NCBI GenBank assembly: GCA_949743955.1
Contig: CATJVQ010000044.1
Span: 1-38,476 of the forward strand
DNA from: an uncultured Oscillospiraceae bacterium
GTDB lineage: Bacteria; Bacillota; Clostridia; Oscillospirales; Ruminococcaceae
Length of the DNA stretch: 38,476 nt
Direction of reading: 5' to 3'
Shown: positions 23,175-31,632 of the stretch, piece by piece
Layout of the letters: the number at the start of each line of letters is the position of its first letter
Numbering within the stretch: position 1 is the first letter of the stretch
Notes under the pieces: generated by a model
What the model was told of the DNA's origin: nothing
What the model saw: only the letters and a program-made list of their open reading frames with translations
The model's database searches: none
Program-made: the position numbers and the translations under genes

Positions 23175-24326
23175 GTGAAGAAGCGAGTTGATTCAAAACG
23201 CAGGCAGAGAGTGTCCGGCATCGTTCTGGCGGCGCTCGTAACAGCGAGTCTCGGGGTATCGGCGCTGGGTGTCAGCGCAGCCGGTGGGCAGGTGGTGCTT
23301 AATCCCTCCTCGTCGTCAGAGGATCGGGTTGGTTACAGCCAGATCAATATCAACAATCCCCGCCACGGCGAGATCACCGTCTCCGTCGAGGGTGAAGATG
23401 TGAGGGACGGCGACTGGGTTAAGGACGGTAAGCGCGTAAGCGTCTATGTCAAGGCCGATACGGGCTACTTTGTGCATGAGATTCGTGTGAGCGGCCACAC
23501 CACAACCGATTCCAACCGCATCCGCTTCACCGTGAATACCGATGACCGCAAGTCCTATACCATCAGCGCTTCTATCTACGACAGGGATGATCGGGACGAT
23601 TATTACGACGACGATTACGACTATTATTACGACCGCTACTATGACCGCTACTATGACCGCTATTATTACGATGATGACTATTACCGCTACCGCTGGGATA
23701 CAAAGCGCATTTCCGCCCTGCGCGAGGACACTCGCGCCAATGCGAACAAGGGCATTGTAACGGCGGCCAACCCGTCCGACGCGACCGCGCGCATCGCGAC
23801 CGAGACCGTGCTCACCAAGACAAAAAGCTCCGAGCAGGCGAAGGTCGTCTTCCGCAACAGCAAGACGATTCAGAACAGCGTGCTGCGCACCGTCTACTCG
23901 ACTGCCGACGGACGCGACGTGATGATCTGCGCGGACTCGCTCGATGGGGGGCGTCTGATCGGCCGCCTGTATATTGATCCTTCCAAGGCGTCCGATACAG
24001 CGGTTATCGTCCGCCCCGGCATTGAGACCTCGTCGGAGCTGTGCAAGCAGGTCCGTTCCAGCTTTGCCCGCGGCTACACGAATAAGAACCTCGCCGTTGT
24101 GCGCTTCGATCAGCAGGGTTCGTTCGGGGTCAGCATGGAGGCGGCTGTAGACCTCAAGCTCACCGGCTTTGATACCGATAACCTCTATTTCTATTCCTAC
24201 GACAGCTCGACCAACCGCTATTCCCGCCTCACGACGGAGTACCGCATCGACTCGAACGGCTACCTGCATTTCGATGTCACCGACGGAAACTACGTTGTGA
24301 TCACGGATAAAGCCCTCTCCAAATAG
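23175..24326 (+). CDS. Secreted protein with Asp/Tyr/Arg-rich linker, unknown function
   Basis: The 383-aa protein starts at GTG 23175 after AAAGGAGG. It has a basic N-terminus and a signal peptide (hydrophobic core about 13-33, VSAAG cleavage region), an N-terminal beta domain (about 40-135) with INNPRHGEITVSVEGEDVRDGD, similar in style to bacterial Ig-like repeats, then a highly acidic and aromatic linker (about 136-178) dominated by Asp, Tyr and Arg, and a C-terminal domain with SSELCKQVRS, LTGFDTDNLYFYSYDS and DGNYVVITDK. The Asp/Tyr tract is encoded by tandem 12-bp repeats and could bind metal or the wall surface. The function is unknown. A strong terminator follows. Confidence 0.75.
   Translation: MKKRVDSKRRQRVSGIVLAALVTASLGVSALGVSAAGGQVVLNPSSSSEDRVGYSQININNPRHGEITVSVEGEDVRDGDWVKDGKRVSVYVKADTGYFVHEIRVSGHTTTDSNRIRFTVNTDDRKSYTISASIYDRDDRDDYYDDDYDYYYDRYYDRYYDRYYYDDDYYRYRWDTKRISALREDTRANANKGIVTAANPSDATARIATETVLTKTKSSEQAKVVFRNSKTIQNSVLRTVYSTADGRDVMICADSLDGGRLIGRLYIDPSKASDTAVIVRPGIETSSELCKQVRSSFARGYTNKNLAVVRFDQQGSFGVSMEAAVDLKLTGFDTDNLYFYSYDSSTNRYSRLTTEYRIDSNGYLHFDVTDGNYVVITDKALSK
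23631..23666 (+). repeat. Three tandem 12-bp repeats coding DRYY
   Basis: The unit gaccgctactat is repeated three times (23631-23642, 23643-23654, 23655-23666, the last with one change), within the Asp/Tyr-rich linker of the secreted protein. Slippage here could change linker length in steps of four residues without frameshift. Confidence 0.85.
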
Positions 24327-24334
24327 AAAAAGTG

Positions 24335-24373
24335 AAAATAAAGCGGCATGGAATCTCCATGCCGCTTTATTTT
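24335..24373. terminator. Strong bidirectional terminator between secreted protein and rubrerythrin genes
   Basis: Arms of about 18 bp with core AAGCGGCATGGA (24341-24352) and a 3-nt loop, A-rich on one side and T-rich on the other. It serves the plus-strand gene ending at 24326 and the minus-strand gene ending at 24387. Confidence 0.9.
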
Positions 24374-24386
24374 TATCAAACGCCGA

Positions 24387-24923
24387 TCAATAATTTTCCG
24401 CGGACACTTCAAAATATGCCTGCGGGTGCGCGCAGACCGGGCAGACTTCCGGCGCCTTGGTCCCAACGACAATATGCCCGCAGTTGCGGCACTCCCACAC
24501 CTTGACCTCGCTCTTTTTAAACACTTCCTGCGCCTCGACGTTCTTTAACAGCGCCCGGTACCGTTCCTCGTGGTGCTTCTCGATGGCGGCAACCATCCGG
24601 AACTTGGCGGCCAGCTCCGGGAAGCCCTCCTTCTCGGCGGTCTCGGCGAACCCGGCGTACATATCGGTCCACTCGTAATTTTCCCCGCCCGCGGCGGCTT
24701 TCAGGTTTTCGGCGGTGTCCCCGATCCCTTCAAGCTCCTTAAACCACATTTTGGCATGCTCTTTTTCATTATCGGCGGTCTTTAAGAAGAGGGCCGCTAT
24801 CTGCTCGAACCCCTCCTTCTTCGCTCGGGAGGCAAAATATGTATACTTGTTTCTGGCCTGGGATTCCCCCGCGAACGCCGCCTCCAGGTTTTTTTCTGTC
24901 TGTGTACCGGCATACTTGGACAT
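24387..24923 (-). CDS. Rubrerythrin (diiron domain followed by rubredoxin domain)
   Basis: From ATG 24923 the protein has 178 aa. The diiron four-helix domain carries Glu20, Glu53, His56, Glu94 and Glu97. The C-terminal rubredoxin domain has Cys145, Cys148, Cys161 and Cys164. Rubrerythrins reduce hydrogen peroxide to water in anaerobes using rubredoxin-type electrons. Translation is open to 24965, but AAGGAGAG lies eight bases before ATG 24923 and the additional 14 residues look non-coding. It complements the reverse rubrerythrin at 347-895. No convincing PerR site was found upstream. Confidence 0.95.
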   Translation of the reverse strand: MSKYAGTQTEKNLEAAFAGESQARNKYTYFASRAKKEGFEQIAALFLKTADNEKEHAKMWFKELEGIGDTAENLKAAAGGENYEWTDMYAGFAETAEKEGFPELAAKFRMVAAIEKHHEERYRALLKNVEAQEVFKKSEVKVWECRNCGHIVVGTKAPEVCPVCAHPQAYFEVSAENY

Positions 24924-24966
24924 CACTGATCTCTCCTTTTTATAGAATAATTTATTGAACACCATA

Positions 24967-25256
24967 TTACAGGATCTCCTGTTGAATAGGAGATCCGTGA
25001 AAATGAGATTCTAAATCATTTATGCAGTCTATCATCATTTTGAGATTGTCGTGCAGGCATTTCGGAACAGATTGTATCCCAATCATATGGAAAATAACCG
25101 CCTCCTGTCCAGGATAGCTTAAATATAAGTCGCTGAGGCAGTTCCAGAATGCGTCCCCGTTTTCCCCATAATCATCGGGAAAATTCAGGCTTTTTTAATT
25201 TTGGCATGGATTAGTCTGATGTATTTACACCCGGTAAAATCAACTGTATATTTCAT
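24967..25256 (-). pseudogene. Barstar-family ribonuclease inhibitor gene broken by one frameshift
   Basis: On the minus strand ATG 25256 opens MKYTVDFTGCKYIRLIHAKIKKA and hits TGA near 25187. In the neighbouring frame LNFPDDYGENGDAFWNCLSDL continues directly, ending at TAA 24967-24969. Joined by one missing base, this gives about 96 residues, the length of barstar. The YGENxDAxW helix is the barnase-binding core. Asp at the barstar position 35 is kept, while the residue matching Asp39 is Asn here. No barnase-type nuclease was seen nearby. No clear ribosome site is present. It could be a decayed immunity gene or a sequencing error. Confidence 0.75.
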
Positions 25257-25280
25257 ACTTATCATAAAACGAATATAAAA

Positions 25281-25321
25281 CGAAAGAAGTCAGCCACTCT
25301 TACTGCAGCTAACTTCTTTCG
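25281..25321 (-). terminator. Terminator of tRNA-Ser
   Basis: Fourteen-bp arms (25281-25294 and 25308-25321) including one G-U pair, loop 13 nt, followed on the minus strand by TTTTAT. It begins nine bases after the tRNA 3' end. Confidence 0.8.
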
Positions 25322-25329
25322 GCAACCTA

Positions 25330-25418
25330 TGGCGCAGCGGGAGGGATTCGAACCCTCGTGCAGTTTCCTGCAAACTGATTTCGAGTCAGCCCCGTTATGA
25401 CCACTTCGATACCGCTGC
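25330..25418 (-). tRNA. tRNA-Ser (anticodon CGA), CCA end encoded
   Basis: On the minus strand acceptor arm GCAGCGG pairs with CCGCTGC, the anticodon loop CTCGAAA gives anticodon CGA, and a long variable arm (TGCAGGAAACTGCA) typical of serine tRNA is present. The T-arm has loop TTCGAAT, the discriminator is G and CCA is encoded (25330-25332). Confidence 0.95.
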
Positions 25419-25438
25419 ATCTAATCTCATACCATTTT

Positions 25439-25467
25439 ATTATATCAGGAAACAGAATAAAGTTCAA
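25439..25467 (-). promoter_or_regulatory. Promoter of tRNA-Ser
   Basis: Minus strand TTGAAC (25462-25467), 17-bp spacer, TATAAT (25439-25444), about 20 bp before the tRNA. Confidence 0.75.
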
Positions 25468-25699
25468 TCATTATTTTTACTAATAGAGACATATTTTTAT
25501 ATCTATATCTTATCTATATTGTATAAAACTGATCGTCCTCTGCTTCTTTGTTTCTTTCCGGTTCCCTTTTCATTTTTCCTCCGGTTTTGACATCCTTTTT
25601 CCGCCTTTTTCGGCTGTTTTCGGATATTCTGTCCCGTCCATCCGCTCTCGCACGCTTTTTTGACATCCTGTACGGGGGGAAATATCACCCTAGAAAAAA
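25468..25699. other. AT- and pyrimidine-rich intergenic region
   Basis: About 230 bp between the tRNA-Ser promoter and the promoter at 25700. It contains T-rich runs with repeated CCTTTTTCCG-like words and no recognised gene, RNA or terminator. Confidence 0.4.
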
Positions 25700-25728
25700 T
25701 TGACAAGGAGAAACAAATTGAATATAAT
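25700..25728 (+). promoter_or_regulatory. Perfect-consensus promoter of the 3D/G5 protein gene
   Basis: TTGACA (25700-25705), 17-bp spacer, TATAAT (25723-25728). Because transcription starts near 25735, the open frame that begins at 25660 cannot be the real coding start. Confidence 0.88.
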
Positions 25729-25818
25729 GGCTTCAAACCCGTCAATCATATTGGAAGAAAACGGAAAGGAGGCGGAAAACGCCAGACTGCTTTCACCAAA
25801 AATAAAGGGGTTTTTCTA

Positions 25819-26856
25819 TTGCTACGAAAAATGCATGAATGGATCCGTTTTTTCAGATCGCGTGCATGCACTGCCGGTTTATTAGCGTTTGCAGCTGCCG
25901 CCACCATCTATCAGGTCACGGAGCGAACCCGCACCGTCTATATTCGGGACGGTCAGGAGCTGACCCTCGCCTATACCATGAGCGAAGAGGTTTCGGATAT
26001 TCTTCAGGCGGAGGGAATCCGCGTCATGCAGAGCGACATCGTCAGTTTCACCGGATTCTCCGCCAACATGGCGGAGGTGGACATCCAGCATCCCATTTCT
26101 GTCACGCTCAAGGCGGACGGCGCCGTCCAGACACTCGAGGTCCCGGAGGGGACGACTGTGGGCGAGGTGATGGAATCGGAACACCTCTCCCTAGACGGTA
26201 ACGACAAAATCAACATGGACACCGGAGACCTGCTCTACGACGGAGCGACACTGGTGATCGAACGCATCGACTACAACACGCGCACAGAGGAACGGGAGCT
26301 TCCCTACGAAATTTTACAGACAGAGAGCTCCCTCCTCAAGCCCGGGCGCCGCACCGTACTCGTCTCCGGGCAGGAAGGGAAGGAAATCACCACCTTCTCC
26401 CAGAAGCTCCAGGACGGCGAGGTCGTCTTTGAGCAGGCTGTCGGCAACACGCTGCTGGCTGCGCCTGTCGCGCAGGAGGAGCTGGTGGGCGCCTATGCGG
26501 CCATCTCCCCGCTCGATTTCGGCTACGACTGCGACGATAACGGCATCCCGCTCGACTATGTGACCGTCTACCGCAACCAGAAGGCCACCGGCTACAGCGC
26601 CCGCGCCGGCGCACTGACCGCCAGCGGCCGCTATGCGACACCTGGGCATGTGGCTGTCAATTCCGAGGAGATCCCCTACGGCACCAAGCTCTATATCGTC
26701 TCCCCGGACAATACGTTCATTTACGGCTACGCCATCGCCGCCGATACAGGCACCGGCCTGATGGACGGCCGGACCGACATCGACCTGTTCTATGACTCCT
26801 ATACGGAGAGCGTCCTCAACGGCGTGCGCTATGTCGACGTCTATGTGCTGGAATAG
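25819..26856 (+). CDS. Secreted 3D- and G5-domain protein (YabE/Rpf-like wall-remodelling)
   Basis: From TTG 25819 the protein has 345 aa: an N-terminal signal or anchor (about 13-31), two DUF348-type ubiquitin-like modules (about 35-145), a G5 domain (about 150-218) and a C-terminal 3D domain (about 255-345). The 3D aspartates are seen in IAADTGTG and MDGRTDIDLFYDS, which match the lytic transglycosylase-like fold of MltA. It is expected to act on peptidoglycan outside the membrane. AAAGGGG (25804-25810) lies eight bases before TTG; the ATG at 25831 is the alternative start. It is a single-gene unit. Confidence 0.88.
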   Translation: MLRKMHEWIRFFRSRACTAGLLAFAAAATIYQVTERTRTVYIRDGQELTLAYTMSEEVSDILQAEGIRVMQSDIVSFTGFSANMAEVDIQHPISVTLKADGAVQTLEVPEGTTVGEVMESEHLSLDGNDKINMDTGDLLYDGATLVIERIDYNTRTEERELPYEILQTESSLLKPGRRTVLVSGQEGKEITTFSQKLQDGEVVFEQAVGNTLLAAPVAQEELVGAYAAISPLDFGYDCDDNGIPLDYVTVYRNQKATGYSARAGALTASGRYATPGHVAVNSEEIPYGTKLYIVSPDNTFIYGYAIAADTGTGLMDGRTDIDLFYDSYTESVLNGVRYVDVYVLE

Positions 26857-26866
26857 CGAAACGGAA

Positions 26867-26890
26867 CCGCCCGCATCATGATGCGGGCGG
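26867..26890. terminator. Hairpin between the convergent 3D/G5 and hydrolase genes
   Basis: Perfect 10-bp GC-rich arms (26867-26876, 26881-26890) with a CATG loop between two convergent genes. T-runs are weak on both sides. Confidence 0.65.
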
Positions 26891-26892
26891 CT

Positions 26893-27510
26893 TCAGCTTT
26901 CTCCGTAAAAACGCTCCAGCTGTGCCGCCAGCGCTTCAGGCGCGTCCCGATTGACCTCGTGTCCCGCCCCGGGGCAGAAATACAGCCGAGCGTGAGGCAG
27001 CAGCTGCGCCAGGCGCTGCGCAGCCCGCCGGTTGGCGCGATCCTTTTCCCCGCATACCACGAGCACAGGGCAGGAGACTTTCCGGAGATCCCTGCTGAAA
27101 TCCAGCTTCGCCATGGAGGCGGTCAGTGATAGCATCGCCTGCTTTCCAAGCCCCGTCCCCGCAAACGCACGTTCCGGCATCAGGCGGAATACCGCGCTCT
27201 GAAACGCCAGCAGTCCGGCCGGCATAACATACTGCGCGGCAATCAGCACGAGGGAGCGCACATTTTCCGGATGCTCGATCCCATAGTGCAGCGCGAGTAC
27301 TCCGCCCAGCGAAAGTCCGCACAGCCGCAGAGATCCCGGCAGCTGTCCGCACGCTTCGGAGAAGGATCGGTACAGATCTGCATACGTCCCCTCCCCCGGC
27401 AGCCGCAGGAGATCCGGGCAGACCGCTCCACCCCTAGGCATATGCTCCAGCGTCTCCTTCCAGCTTTCCGGCCCCTGCCCGAGGCCGTGAATAAAGACAT
27501 CCGTTCCCAT
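26893..27510 (-). CDS. Alpha/beta hydrolase
   Basis: From ATG 27510 the protein has 205 aa: oxyanion segment FIHGLGQGPESW, nucleophile elbow GLSLGG (Ser67), acid residue Asp157 (CGEKD) and His184 (GAGHEV), a complete catalytic triad. No substrate can be named. GGAGG lies nine bases upstream of this ATG, while the open frame to 27831 runs antisense-like through the end of the upstream gene. It starts 5 bp after the stop of the GntR-type regulator gene, so the two are co-transcribed and the hydrolase is the likely target or effector of that pathway. Confidence 0.85.
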   Translation of the reverse strand: MGTDVFIHGLGQGPESWKETLEHMPRGGAVCPDLLRLPGEGTYADLYRSFSEACGQLPGSLRLCGLSLGGVLALHYGIEHPENVRSLVLIAAQYVMPAGLLAFQSAVFRLMPERAFAGTGLGKQAMLSLTASMAKLDFSRDLRKVSCPVLVVCGEKDRANRRAAQRLAQLLPHARLYFCPGAGHEVNRDAPEALAAQLERFYGES

Positions 27511-27514
27511 CCTG

Positions 27515-28915
27515 TCACACCTCCACAATAAATCCGGCTTCATATACATTCGCATCCAGCAGTGTCCGCTTTGCCTCCCGCAGCAGGATCCGGCAGTCTT
27601 CGGCGAGGATGCCGGCGAAACCCGCGCTGTCCCCCTTTTGCAGCGCTTCCAGCGCATAGACATAGTTTCTCCGCAGTTCCCGCAAACGCTTCTCCCTCTC
27701 TCCCGGCGGGACACAGAGCAGCATCGTCCCTCCCAGGAGAAGGCACTGGATCTGCTCAAAAATCCGCCGCATCGAGGCAAACGGCAAATGCGGCGTAAGC
27801 AGCTCCAGCGGCACGGACACGGTTCCCCCACTATGCAGCTTATCCGCAGCCCGCCGGATCTCTTCCTCCTCTATGCCGCCGCATGCCTGGCGCACCGCCC
27901 CCGGCAGGAGCACCTGCAGGAGCTGGATTGCATGAAGATAGAGCAGCGCGTCCCGGCGGCCTGTCTCCGCAAAATGCGCGCCAGAGAGTGTAATCTGCGT
28001 CCCCTTGCCATTGAAGGTGCGCGCCAGACCGAACGAGCGCAGCCATCCGAGCGCCTGCTGCACTGTAAAGAGAGAGACACTGTATCTCTCCGCGAGGGTT
28101 GCGCTGCTCGGAAGGAAATCCCCATCCCGATAGGTTCCCTCCCAGATGCCGCGGAGCAGATCCTGTCCCAGCTTCTCATAGAGATGCAGCCGCCCCCGGC
28201 GCGCCTCCCATGTCCACGGCGGCGCCTCCTCCCCTTCCGGCGCTTCACCGGGCAGGGAATGCAGATATTCGTCTACACTCCGGCCGATCACCCGGTATAT
28301 CCGCTCCACCAGGCAGCGCACCCCTTCCGAATCCTGCCGGCGCAGCGCGGCAGACAGCGCCGCAGAGCTCTCCTCATTGATTCGCGCCGCCTGGACATAG
28401 GGGTTCCGGTATCCGGCCAGGACAGGGACATGTACATAAAGCTCCAGACTGGAAACCAGATCGTCGATCAGCGGATTGGCCGCTCTGCCAAGAAGCCGTT
28501 CAAAAAAAGCAGTATGTATGCGCCAGTCCTCCCCCAATCCAAACGCATCTTCCAGCGCCTCCGCGCCCTCCCGGGCGCCAAGTCCGGCGCTGAATACGGC
28601 CAGCGGCGGCATGATGAGCGCGAGCGTACCATAGCAGTCCGCTACCGGCTCCCGGCGCCGCAGGAGCATACGCAGGTCTGCGCTCTGCGCTCTCTCCTGA
28701 TAGACAACCACAGCCCGCCGCCGCGCCTGCGTGCGGATATACCCCTTCACGCGCAGGACACCCAGCACATCCCGCACTGTACGCAGTCCCACGCCATAAA
28801 GGACGCTTAGCTTTTCCGCGGAGGGGAGTGCTTCCCCGTAGCGGATGCGCCCCGCTTCAATCTGATCCACCAGCTCACGATAAACAAAATCAAACAATGT
28901 CCTTTTCTGCACCAT
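27515..28915 (-). CDS. Regulator with two GntR-type modules in one chain
   Basis: The 466-aa protein repeats the same order twice: a GntR winged helix (residues about 3-70, with GEALPSAEKLSVLYGVGLRTVRDVLGVL), a helical region (about 75-235) like an FCD/FadR C-terminal domain, a second winged helix (about 247-312, DGDFLPSSATLAERYSVSLFTVQQALGWL), and a second helical region to the end. Ordinary GntR proteins have one such pair and act as dimers, so this one would be a covalent pseudo-dimer. The two halves are diverged. It is upstream of, and in an operon with, the alpha/beta hydrolase. A candidate operator overlaps its promoter. Confidence 0.85.
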   Translation of the reverse strand: MVQKRTLFDFVYRELVDQIEAGRIRYGEALPSAEKLSVLYGVGLRTVRDVLGVLRVKGYIRTQARRRAVVVYQERAQSADLRMLLRRREPVADCYGTLALIMPPLAVFSAGLGAREGAEALEDAFGLGEDWRIHTAFFERLLGRAANPLIDDLVSSLELYVHVPVLAGYRNPYVQAARINEESSAALSAALRRQDSEGVRCLVERIYRVIGRSVDEYLHSLPGEAPEGEEAPPWTWEARRGRLHLYEKLGQDLLRGIWEGTYRDGDFLPSSATLAERYSVSLFTVQQALGWLRSFGLARTFNGKGTQITLSGAHFAETGRRDALLYLHAIQLLQVLLPGAVRQACGGIEEEEIRRAADKLHSGGTVSVPLELLTPHLPFASMRRIFEQIQCLLLGGTMLLCVPPGEREKRLRELRRNYVYALEALQKGDSAGFAGILAEDCRILLREAKRTLLDANVYEAGFIVEV

Positions 28916-28943
28916 GGCTCTCCTTTTCTTTCCCTATTCAATC

Positions 28944-28978
28944 AGTATACCATAAAAAATCTGAAAACCTATATGGTA
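28944..28978 (-). promoter_or_regulatory. Promoter and candidate operator of the double-GntR operon
   Basis: On the minus strand TATACT (28944-28949) preceded by TGG forms an extended -10. TACCATA (28948-28954) and TATGGTA (28972-28978) form a perfect 7-bp inverted repeat that straddles the -10 and -35 region. GntR proteins often repress their own gene through such repeats. Confidence 0.45.
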
Positions 28979-28996
28979 AAGTACACAGATATGATC

Positions 28997-29024
28997 TTGA
29001 ATTTTTATTGACCCTCAATATAAT
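28997..29024 (+). promoter_or_regulatory. Promoter of the chemotaxis-receptor gene
   Basis: TTGAAT (28997-29002), 16-bp spacer, TATAAT (29019-29024). No flagellar sigma-D-type promoter was seen. The leader is about 75 nt with a small GGGA/TCCC hairpin. Confidence 0.5.
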
Positions 29025-29107
29025 ATAAAGGGGGCATTGTGACGCCGGCCGGGAGCGTTCCCTTCCTGTTCAGCAGTGACCACGCAAAATTTTGAGGAGG
29101 AAAGTAA

Positions 29108-30862
29108 ATGCTCAAGAATATGAAGGTGCGCAGTAAGTTGATTTCATCTTTTGGAGTCGTCATATTTCTCTATGTTATTACTGTGCTCGTTTCCATCTCT
29201 GGTATCTTCCGGGTTTCGGACGGTTTAAAATCCTTCTATCAGGTTCCCTTTCCCATGCTGGCTAACGCGCTTCAGGCGCAGGTTTCCACAAACCAGACTC
29301 AGGCTGCCATACTTCGGGCTTCTTCCACGTCAGATGAGGCCAAAATGCAGGAATATCTCTCCGAAGCGATGACAACTGCGCAGACCCTTACCGACGCTAT
29401 CAATTCCCTCTCAGACATATATGATGGGGATAAGGCTGTCCTCGATCGTGTTGTCCAAACGCGGACAAAACTAAGTGAATACCGGCAGCAGGTTGTCGAT
29501 CTGTTGAAAGCAGGAAAGAAAGAAGAGGCGCAGGCTCTGATAGAAGGGGCGTATTCGGCTACCTGCACAGAGATAGATCTTCACCTCTCGGATGTCATTG
29601 CCGCGAGTGAAGTCAGAGCGCAGGATTATTATAATTCCGGCAATCAGAACTATCTCTCTTCCCTAATCTTCCAAATCTGCCTTTCTATCATTTGTATTGT
29701 TCTGACAGAAATTCTTGTTGTTCTGCTTACCCGCAGCATCACGCGCCCGATTTTTGAAATTGAAAAAGCTGTCAGTGCGATGGCTAAGGGCGATATGAAG
29801 ACCCCAGTTACATACGAATCCAAGGATGAGCTCGGGCATCTCTCCGAGAATCTCCGTTTTGTACTCAAAACGCTCTCCTCCTATATCAGCCATATCTGTA
29901 GCCGCCTGAACTCGATGGCGAGCGGCGATCTGACTGTGGAGATGGACATGGAATACCTCGGCGAGTTTGCTTCCATCCGGGAGTCTGGCAACCAGATCAT
30001 TCATGCTCTCAACGAAACCCTCGGCAGGATCAACATCTCGGCCGAGCAGGTAGCCAGTGGTTCGGATCAGGTTTCCGCCGGTGCGCAGGCGCTTTCGCAG
30101 GGTGCGACCGAGCAGGCCAGCTCCGTGGAAGAGCTGACAGCTACAATTGAAGATCTGTCCCAGCAGGTCAGCTCCACTGCCGCGAACGCTGCCGACGTCA
30201 ACAGCCAGCTCACGAAGACTGCCGAGAGCGTTTCCGTCTGCAACTCGCAGATGGAGGAAATGATGCAGGCCATGGAGAAGATCAACACCAGTTCCAACAA
30301 CATCGGTCGCATCATCAAGACAATCGAAGATATCGCGTTCCAGACCAACATCCTCGCGCTCAACGCTGCCGTTGAGGCGGCGCGGGCCGGAAGCGCCGGC
30401 AAGGGCTTTGCGGTCGTGACCGACGAGGTGCGTTCTCTCGCCTCCAAGAGCGGCGAGGCTGCCAAGAACACGACAGCGCTCATCGAGGAATCCCTGCGTG
30501 TTGTGGAGGGCGGCGTTCAGATTACCCAGCAGACCCGCGCCACACTGACCGACATTGTGCAGGGCACGGAGGTTGTTGTGGAAGGCATGAAGAAGATCAC
30601 CAGCGCTGCGGATTCGCAGGCTATCGGCATTCAGCAAGTTACGCAGGGGATGGATCAGATTTCCGCCGTTGTGCAGACCAACAGCGCGACTTCGGAAGAG
30701 TCTGCTGCGGCGAGTGAGGAGCTCTCCAGCCAGTCGCAGGAGCTCAAGCGCATGGTCAGCCGTTTCCGTCTCGCCGGTTCTCAGGCCTCCTCTTCGTTTG
30801 ATGCTGAACCAGTCGCTTCCTCTTCGGTCTCTTCCTTTGACACTGGCAAGTACGATTTTTAA
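29108..30862 (+). CDS. Methyl-accepting chemotaxis protein
   Basis: The 584-aa receptor has membrane spans at about 11-36 and 185-208, an extracellular four-helix sensor between them, a HAMP domain (about 209-262), and a long coiled-coil signalling domain with the hairpin tip [24 protein letters not shown]-rich methylation helices flank the tip. The C-terminus is a Ser-rich tail without a CheR-binding pentapeptide. GAGGAGG lies before ATG 29108. The ligand is unknown. Together with CheV at 37085 it shows a chemotaxis-type signalling system, although no flagellar gene is in the window. Confidence 0.95.
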   Translation: MLKNMKVRSKLISSFGVVIFLYVITVLVSISGIFRVSDGLKSFYQVPFPMLANALQAQVSTNQTQAAILRASSTSDEAKMQEYLSEAMTTAQTLTDAINSLSDIYDGDKAVLDRVVQTRTKLSEYRQQVVDLLKAGKKEEAQALIEGAYSATCTEIDLHLSDVIAASEVRAQDYYNSGNQNYLSSLIFQICLSIICIVLTEILVVLLTRSITRPIFEIEKAVSAMAKGDMKTPVTYESKDELGHLSENLRFVLKTLSSYISHICSRLNSMASGDLTVEMDMEYLGEFASIRESGNQIIHALNETLGRINISAEQVASGSDQVSAGAQALSQGATEQASSVEELTATIEDLSQQVSSTAANAADVNSQLTKTAESVSVCNSQMEEMMQAMEKINTSSNNIGRIIKTIEDIAFQTNILALNAAVEAARAGSAGKGFAVVTDEVRSLASKSGEAAKNTTALIEESLRVVEGGVQITQQTRATLTDIVQGTEVVVEGMKKITSAADSQAIGIQQVTQGMDQISAVVQTNSATSEESAAASEELSSQSQELKRMVSRFRLAGSQASSSFDAEPVASSSVSSFDTGKYDF

Positions 30863-30879
30863 CTTTATTCAGTAAAATA

Positions 30880-30912
30880 ATAAGGGAGACACTTTACCAG
30901 TGTCTCCCTTAT
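30880..30912 (+). terminator. Hairpin after the chemotaxis-receptor gene
   Basis: Perfect 14-bp arms (30880-30893, 30899-30912) with a 5-nt loop, 17 bp after the stop codon. No long T-run follows, so termination may be partial and the next gene may be read through. Confidence 0.65.
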
Positions 30913-30935
30913 CCTGTATTGATGAGGAAATATTC

Positions 30936-31631
30936 ATGGAGACAAAATCATTCTTTATCGGCCCCGTTCCTGCAATACTGCTGGGCCAAAAATCAGATAG
31001 GATCTGCCTTTATGTCCACGGACAAGGTGGGAATAAATCCGAAGCCGCCGTCTATGCTGAGGCTGTTCTGTCGGCGGGATATCAGGTTCTTGCTGTCGAT
31101 TTGCCCGAACATGGGGAAAGAACGGATTCTGCCCAATTTTTTCCATGGATCGTTCGGAGTGAATTTGACACTGTCAAATCCTATCTATATCAAAACTGGT
31201 CCTCCCTGTCCATTATGGCTGTCAGTATCGGTGCATGGTTCAGTATGCTCTCTTTTTCGGTGGATCCCTTAGAGAGGTGTCTTTTTGTATCGCCCGTCCT
31301 CGACATGGAAAACCTGATTCAGCATATGATGGAATGGGCTTCCGTTACGGAAGACGAATTGCAGACAAAAGGCGAAATTCAAACTGGCTTTGGGCAAACC
31401 CTCTCATGGGAATATCTCTGTTACGTCCGTAAACATCCAATTAAACAATGGGATAAGCGGACAGAGATTTTATATGCGGACGGAGACCGTCTAATCTCAA
31501 GGGAAGGGATCGATCTCTTTGCCAGGACACATCACTGCGGCCTTTCCGTAATGCAAGACGGGGAACACTGGTTTCATACACCTGAACAGCTCCGCTTCCT
31601 GCTCGAGTGGGAACGGTCAAAAATACGGTAA
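30936..31631 (+). CDS. Alpha/beta hydrolase (small)
   Basis: From ATG 30936 the protein has 231 aa: HGQGGNK oxyanion segment, nucleophile elbow AVSIGA with Ser97 (Ala replaces the usual first Gly), Asp184 in ADGDRL and His211 in GEHW. All three catalytic residues are present. The substrate is unknown. GAGG lies eight bases before this ATG, whereas the frame opened at 30900 lies in the upstream hairpin. A terminator follows. Confidence 0.82.
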   Translation: METKSFFIGPVPAILLGQKSDRICLYVHGQGGNKSEAAVYAEAVLSAGYQVLAVDLPEHGERTDSAQFFPWIVRSEFDTVKSYLYQNWSSLSIMAVSIGAWFSMLSFSVDPLERCLFVSPVLDMENLIQHMMEWASVTEDELQTKGEIQTGFGQTLSWEYLCYVRKHPIKQWDKRTEILYADGDRLISREGIDLFARTHHCGLSVMQDGEHWFHTPEQLRFLLEWERSKIR

Positions 31632-31632
31632 A

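Noticed and set aside
23316-24269. Minus-strand 317-aa open frame opposite the secreted Asp/Tyr protein
   Set aside because: The Val/Ile-rich repeats are simply the antisense of the Asp/Tyr codons; no ribosome site.
25735-25818. Riboswitch (for example c-di-AMP) in the leader of the 3D/G5 gene
   Set aside because: The leader is only about 84 nt, with a small GGCG/CGCC hairpin, too short for the known structure.
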